Assembly: GCA_024742755.1 (NCBI GenBank) | Contig: JANSXW010000043.1 | Span: forward strand, 1 to 44,506 | Origin: a bacterium | Lineage (GTDB): Bacteria > Bacteroidota > Bacteroidia > Chitinophagales > Saprospiraceae | Direction of reading: 5' to 3' | DNA: 44,506 bases | Shown: piece after piece, positions 41,009 through 44,506 of the stretch | How the letters are laid out: every line of letters begins with the position of its first letter | Numbering within the stretch: position 1 is the first letter of the stretch | Made by a program: the position numbers and the translations under genes | Notes under the pieces: model-generated | Databases searched by the model: none | What the model was told of the DNA's origin: nothing | Seen by the model: only the letters and a program-made list of their open reading frames with translations

Positions 41009-44000
41009 AATACGGTGACGCTTACGGTTGCTGACCTTAATGGCAATCTGAGCACCTGTACGGCTGTAGCTACCGTTGAGGATAATATTGCACCGGTTGC
41101 CCAATGTCAAAATGTGGTTGTAGAGCCGGTCTCAGATGTTGCCTACGGGCTGGTGCCTGAGGATTTTGACAATGGCTCCACCGATGCCTGTGGCATTGGC
41201 AGCTTCACACTGAATATCGAAACCCTGAGCTGTGAAGACTTTGGCCCTAATCCGGTCACGCTGACCGTAATGGATAATAACGGGAATACGAGCACCTGTA
41301 CCGCTATGGCCATCGTGCAGGATGCCAACGGACCCACAGCGATCTGCCCCGGGGATATCATAACGGATACAGATCCCGGTGTTTGCGACGCTGTAGTGAA
41401 TTACGACTTGCCGGAGGCTGTATTTGTTTGCGACGAAGCCGTATCCTCAGATACGCTGGAGTTTAACGGGACTATTCAGACTTTCGTCGTACCGGAAGGC
41501 GTAACCTCCATGAAGATCGAAGCCTACGGTGCGCAGGGCGGTGATGCCAATGTCGGGTTCGGTGGCTTGGGTGCCTACATGAGCGGTACTTTCGCGGTAA
41601 CGCCAGGGCAGGTCATTGATGTATTGGTGGGAGAAAAACCAGCTGTATCCAACGGTGGCGGTGGCGGTACCTTTGTGGTAGACCACGATACCGGTACACC
41701 ACTGATTATTGCGGGTGGTGGCGGCGGCGGAGCCGGATTCTGCTGTGGTACCATCCACGACGGCGCACCCGGACAAGTGGCTCCATTTGGCTCTGCCGGC
41801 ATCAATGCTTCCGGTGGGGTAGGAGCCGGTGGGAATTCCGGCAATGGCGGTGAAACGGGGACCGCCACGCAGATGAGCGGAGCCGGTGGTGGCTTCTTCT
41901 CAGATGGCGCCAATGGCGATTGTTCCTCTACCGGCGGTCGTTCTTACCAAACGGGTGGCTTCGGCGGGCAGTCTGGTGGCATCATAGATGCCTACGGCGG
42001 CTTCGGCGGCGGTGGCGGTGGTTACAACTGCGGATTGAGCTACGGTCCCGGCGGCGGTGGCGGTGGCTATTCCGGTGGCGGTGCTGCCGGCGGCGGCGAT
42101 CAGTATGGTGCCGGTGGTGGTGGCGGCTCTTTCAACAGTGGCACTTCACAAAACAACGTGACCGGGCTCAATTACGGGCACGGAAAGGTAATCCTGTCCT
42201 GGGATGCCCTCGCAACGGTTTACATCAATCAGATCGATATCACTGGGCTGGGCTCAGGCAGTACTTTCCCAATCGGTACGACCACCCTGGCTTACACAGC
42301 AACGGACTATCACGGCACCACCGATGTCTGCACTTTTGATATCACTGTAGTGGATAACGAAGCACCGGTGGTCAACTGCCTGCCCGATACGGTTTATCTG
42401 GACGCTTCAGGCTCCGGTAGCACGACGCTTTCCGCACTCAATGCGGGTGTTTCTGATAACTGCCCTTCTGGCAATGGCCCGGGCGGCCTTGCCGGGCTGA
42501 GTGCGGACCAAACCACCTTTGGTTGTGCAGATGTGGGCATCAATGAAGTGACACTCACAGCCGAGGATGTCTATGGCAATACCGGTGAATGTGTGGCTAT
42601 GGTCACTGTGCTCGATACCATCGCTCCGGTGGTGAATTGTCAAAGCCTTACCCTGCCTTTGGATCAGAATGGCATGGCGGCAATCGGTATTGATGATGTA
42701 TTAGTTTCGGCAACCGATGCCTGCAGCAACCCGATACCGAACGATCAGTTGTCTCTGAGCCCAACCGCATTTGATTGTACAAATGTAGGGCCTAACCCGG
42801 TCTTGCTGACGGCCACGGATCCGAGTGGAAATACCACCACCTGCGAAACCATGGTTACCGTGGTGGATGATATCGCTCCGGAAGCGCTATGCCAGGATAT
42901 TGCCATAGAGTTAGATGATGATGGCGCGGCCGAAATCTTTCCGGAACAAATTGATGCCGGCTCCAATGATGCCTGCTCCGGTAGCGGACTGCCGGGCGTC
43001 CTCCTGAGCATTACATCCGATACCACCATCTTTGGTTGCGGTGATGTTGGCGAACAGGTGCTTACGCTCTCTGTGGTGGACAACAGTGGAAATACCAGCA
43101 CCTGCACGGCTACGGTAACTATTGTGGATAATATCGGACCAGATATGATCTGCCAGGATGTGACCGTGCAATTGGATGCCTCTGGTACCGCTACCATAGC
43201 ACAGGATCAAGTCGATAATGGCTCAAGTGATGCTTGTGGCATTGAATCCTGGTCCTGGGAATTTGGGGCCTTTGATTGCGGTGATTTGGGTGAGAATACC
43301 CTAACCCTTTCCGCAACGGACTACAACGGCAACAGCAGTACCTGTACCTTCACTGCTACAGTGGTGGACATGGTAGTGCCGGAATTGATTTGCGAGGATA
43401 TCACGGTGCAGTTGGATGCCAATGGTACTGCTGAGCTCACTGCAGATGAAGTGGCCACCACCCTCAGCGATGCCTGTGGGCTGGCAAGCGTGAACCTGGA
43501 TGTTACTACATTTGACTGTAGTGCGATTGGGACACAGACCGTTACAGTAACAGCGGAAGACATCGCTGGAAATTCCAGCCAATGCAGTGCAGTAGTGACG
43601 GTTGCCGATACCGTTGCACCGACTGCTGTTTGTCAGGATGTGGTATTGCTGCTGGATGAAGATGGCGTAGCCGAACTTACCACTGCACAGGTAGACGCAG
43701 GCGCTTCCGACGCCTGTGGTATTGCTGAATTAAGCCTTAATATTAACGCTTTTGGCTGTGGCGATGTGGGTATGCAAACAGTTACCCTTACCGTTACCGA
43801 CAACAACAGCAACAGCAGTAGCTGCACTTCCAATATTACGATTATCGATGACGTGGCGCCGGTTGCAATTTGTCAGGATGTGACCGTTGAGTTGGATGCC
43901 CTGGGCAATGCTACCTTAATGCCCGCCCAGATCGATGATGAATCCAATGATGCGTGTGGCATTGATGCCCTAAGCCTGGATGTTACATCCTTCACTTGCG

Positions 44001-44506
44001 CGGACGTTGGTCCCCAAACGGTTACGCTAACCGTTGAAGATGAGCACGGCAATACAAGCACCTGCACCGCAACAGTCACCGTGGAAGACAATACTGCACC
44101 AAGCCTGGACTGCCAGGACATTACGGTACAGCTCGATGTGGATGGAGCTGCAAGTATCACACCTTCACAAATCGTCGGCACTCCTTCAGAAGGCTGTGGC
44201 TTGGCAAGCACTACGCTGGATATTAGTGCGTTCGACTGTGCGAATGTTGGTCAGAACACGGTAGTGGTTACCGCAGAGGATGAGAATGGCAATACGAGCA
44301 CCTGCACGGCAATTGTCACAGTGGAAGACAACATCGCACCTGTAGCTTCCTGCCAGGATCTGACCCTGCAGCTGGATGCCGGCGGGGCAGTATTGCTAAC
44401 CCCTGCACAATTGGATGCCGGTTCCAGCGATGCCTGTAATATTAGCCTCGCCTTTGGTGACGATTTACCATCAGTGATTGAGTTTGGCTGCGGGGAAGTC
44501 GGCGTA
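41009..44506 (+). CDS. Continuation of the giant repeat protein after the TAG (partial, runs off the window)
   Basis: 1166 codons without a stop, in the same frame as the gene starting at 32867. It begins in mid-repeat (NTVTLTV) with no start codon suited to an independent protein; the first ATG, near 41268, is inside a strand. It encodes the rest of repeat 25, repeat 26, a HYR domain split by a Gly-rich domain, and repeats 27-35, the last cut by the window edge at GEVGV. Whether it is expressed depends on the TAG being a sequencing error, a true nonsense mutation or a read-through site. The intact frame argues that any mutation is recent. Confidence 0.8.
41330..42361 (+). other. HYR domain split by an inserted glycine-rich domain
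   Basis: The first half reads GPTAICPGDIITDTDPGVCD then AVVNYDLPEAVFVCDE. The second half reads INQIDITGLGSGSTFPIGTT then FDITVVDNEAP. Together they make one normal HYR domain (PF02494-type). About 250 residues are inserted in the loop between them. Confidence 0.7.
41456..42211 (+). other. ALK/LTK-like glycine-rich domain (PF12810-type)
   Basis: The domain opens FVVPEGVTSMKIEAYGAQGG and continues GGLGAYMSGTFAVTPGQVID, VLVGEKP, GGGGGTFVVD and PLIIAGGGGGGAG, ending HGKVILSW. This order (GAxGG, GxxxxGTFxxxxGxxxxxLVG, GGGGGTFV, PLxxAGGGGG) is the signature of the glycine-rich ligand-binding domain of animal ALK and LTK receptors. Similar domains do occur in bacterial secreted proteins. Adjacent Cys-Cys (GFCCGTIH) and further cysteines may stabilise it. 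Confidence 0.7.
42362..44506 (+). repeat. HYR-like repeats 27 to 35 (last one partial)
   Basis: Same four-Cys consensus as the upstream array but more diverged: for example repeat 28 has QSLTLPLDQNG, repeat 30 has SWSWEFGAF, repeat 34 has VGTPSEGCG. Repeats 27-29 carry loops of different length after the second Cys (PSGNGPGG, SNPIPND, SGSGLPG). The window ends inside repeat 35. Confidence 0.85.

Larger units (their letters stand above)
34907..41329 (+). repeat. 26 HYR-like repeats, basic period 240 bp
   Basis: The consensus runs APQALCQDVTVQLDADG, then VDAGSNDACGLDSLSLD, then FDCDDVGxNTVTLTV, then DVNGNSSTCTATVTVEDN. From repeat 4 to repeat 16 the period is 240 bp almost without deviation. 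Cysteines at about 6, 34, 48 and 70 of each unit could make two disulfides. Repeats 3, 17, 20, 21 and 24 carry a Pro/Gly insertion after the second Cys. Repeat 25 holds the TAG, and repeat 26 is degenerate around EPVSDVAYG. Confidence 0.88.

Noticed and set aside
41920..42339. Arg/Trp-rich open frame in the Gly-rich region
   Set aside because: It is a shifted reading of GGC/GGT glycine codons; the main frame continues through it.
35798..44211. Many minus-strand open frames across the HYR-like array
   Set aside because: They recur with the 240 bp period and reflect the repeat on the other strand, not genes.

Overview
The window reads as chromosome of a Bacteroidota bacterium, most likely near the Saprospiria (Lewinella/Phaeodactylibacter type). 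The evidence is a TonB-dependent receptor with an N-terminal carboxypeptidase-regulatory-like domain, a lipoprotein with an acidic surface-export-like signal after its Cys, a DUF4369-type thioredoxin, start codons mostly without Shine-Dalgarno sequences, a perfect Bacteroidota promoter (TTG-N19-TAnnTTTG) before pyrR, and a giant secreted HYR-like repeat protein. No rRNA, tRNA, CRISPR array, integrase or transposase was recognised. The placement is inference from gene content.

Layout. 1-340: three copies of a ~103-111 bp repeat. 409-3525: envelope genes on the + strand (Omp85-like barrel, TIGR04283-type glycosyltransferase, PlsC-type acyltransferase). 3624-7870 (-): beta-helix lipoprotein followed by a TonB-dependent receptor, divergent from a PiT-like permease (8125-9078). 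9137-10670: pyrR-pyrB; pyrE follows at 17198, divergent from a NUDIX gene. 10882-16305: a secreted hendecad coiled-coil protein, a thioredoxin-like protein with a translationally coupled membrane protein, and a small secreted protein. 17998-29761: M42 peptidase, UbiA-like membrane protein, retropepsin-like protein, NUDIX hydrolase, DUF1624/HGSNAT-like membrane protein, an alpha-2-macroglobulin lipoprotein with an intact thioester motif, a stand-alone Lon N-terminal-domain protein and a small membrane protein. 29943-31440: an SDR oxidoreductase and a TetR regulator linked by three near-identical palindromic operators. 31441-32866: a Crp/Fnr remnant and about 1 kb of gene-poor sequence with terminator-like hairpins.

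32867 to the window end is one giant gene. In order it encodes a signal peptide, a seven-bladed FG-GAP/VCBS propeller, three Ig-like domains, 26 four-cysteine HYR-like repeats of about 80 residues, a HYR domain split by a glycine-rich domain resembling the ligand-binding domain of animal ALK/LTK receptors (PF12810), and nine more repeats, the last cut by the window. A single in-frame TAG at 41006-41008 interrupts repeat 25, yet the same frame stays open for 1166 further codons. Five repeats carry a short proline/glycine insertion at the same place; in four of them it is nearly identical in DNA and is built of mini-palindromes.

The giant protein (nested ALK-like domain, palindromic insertions, lone stop codon) is the most unusual content. 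Next are the essentially leaderless pyrR, which is hard to reconcile with classical PyrR leader attenuation, the three-operator SDR/TetR module, and the membrane gene whose conserved N-terminus lies upstream of its first ATG.
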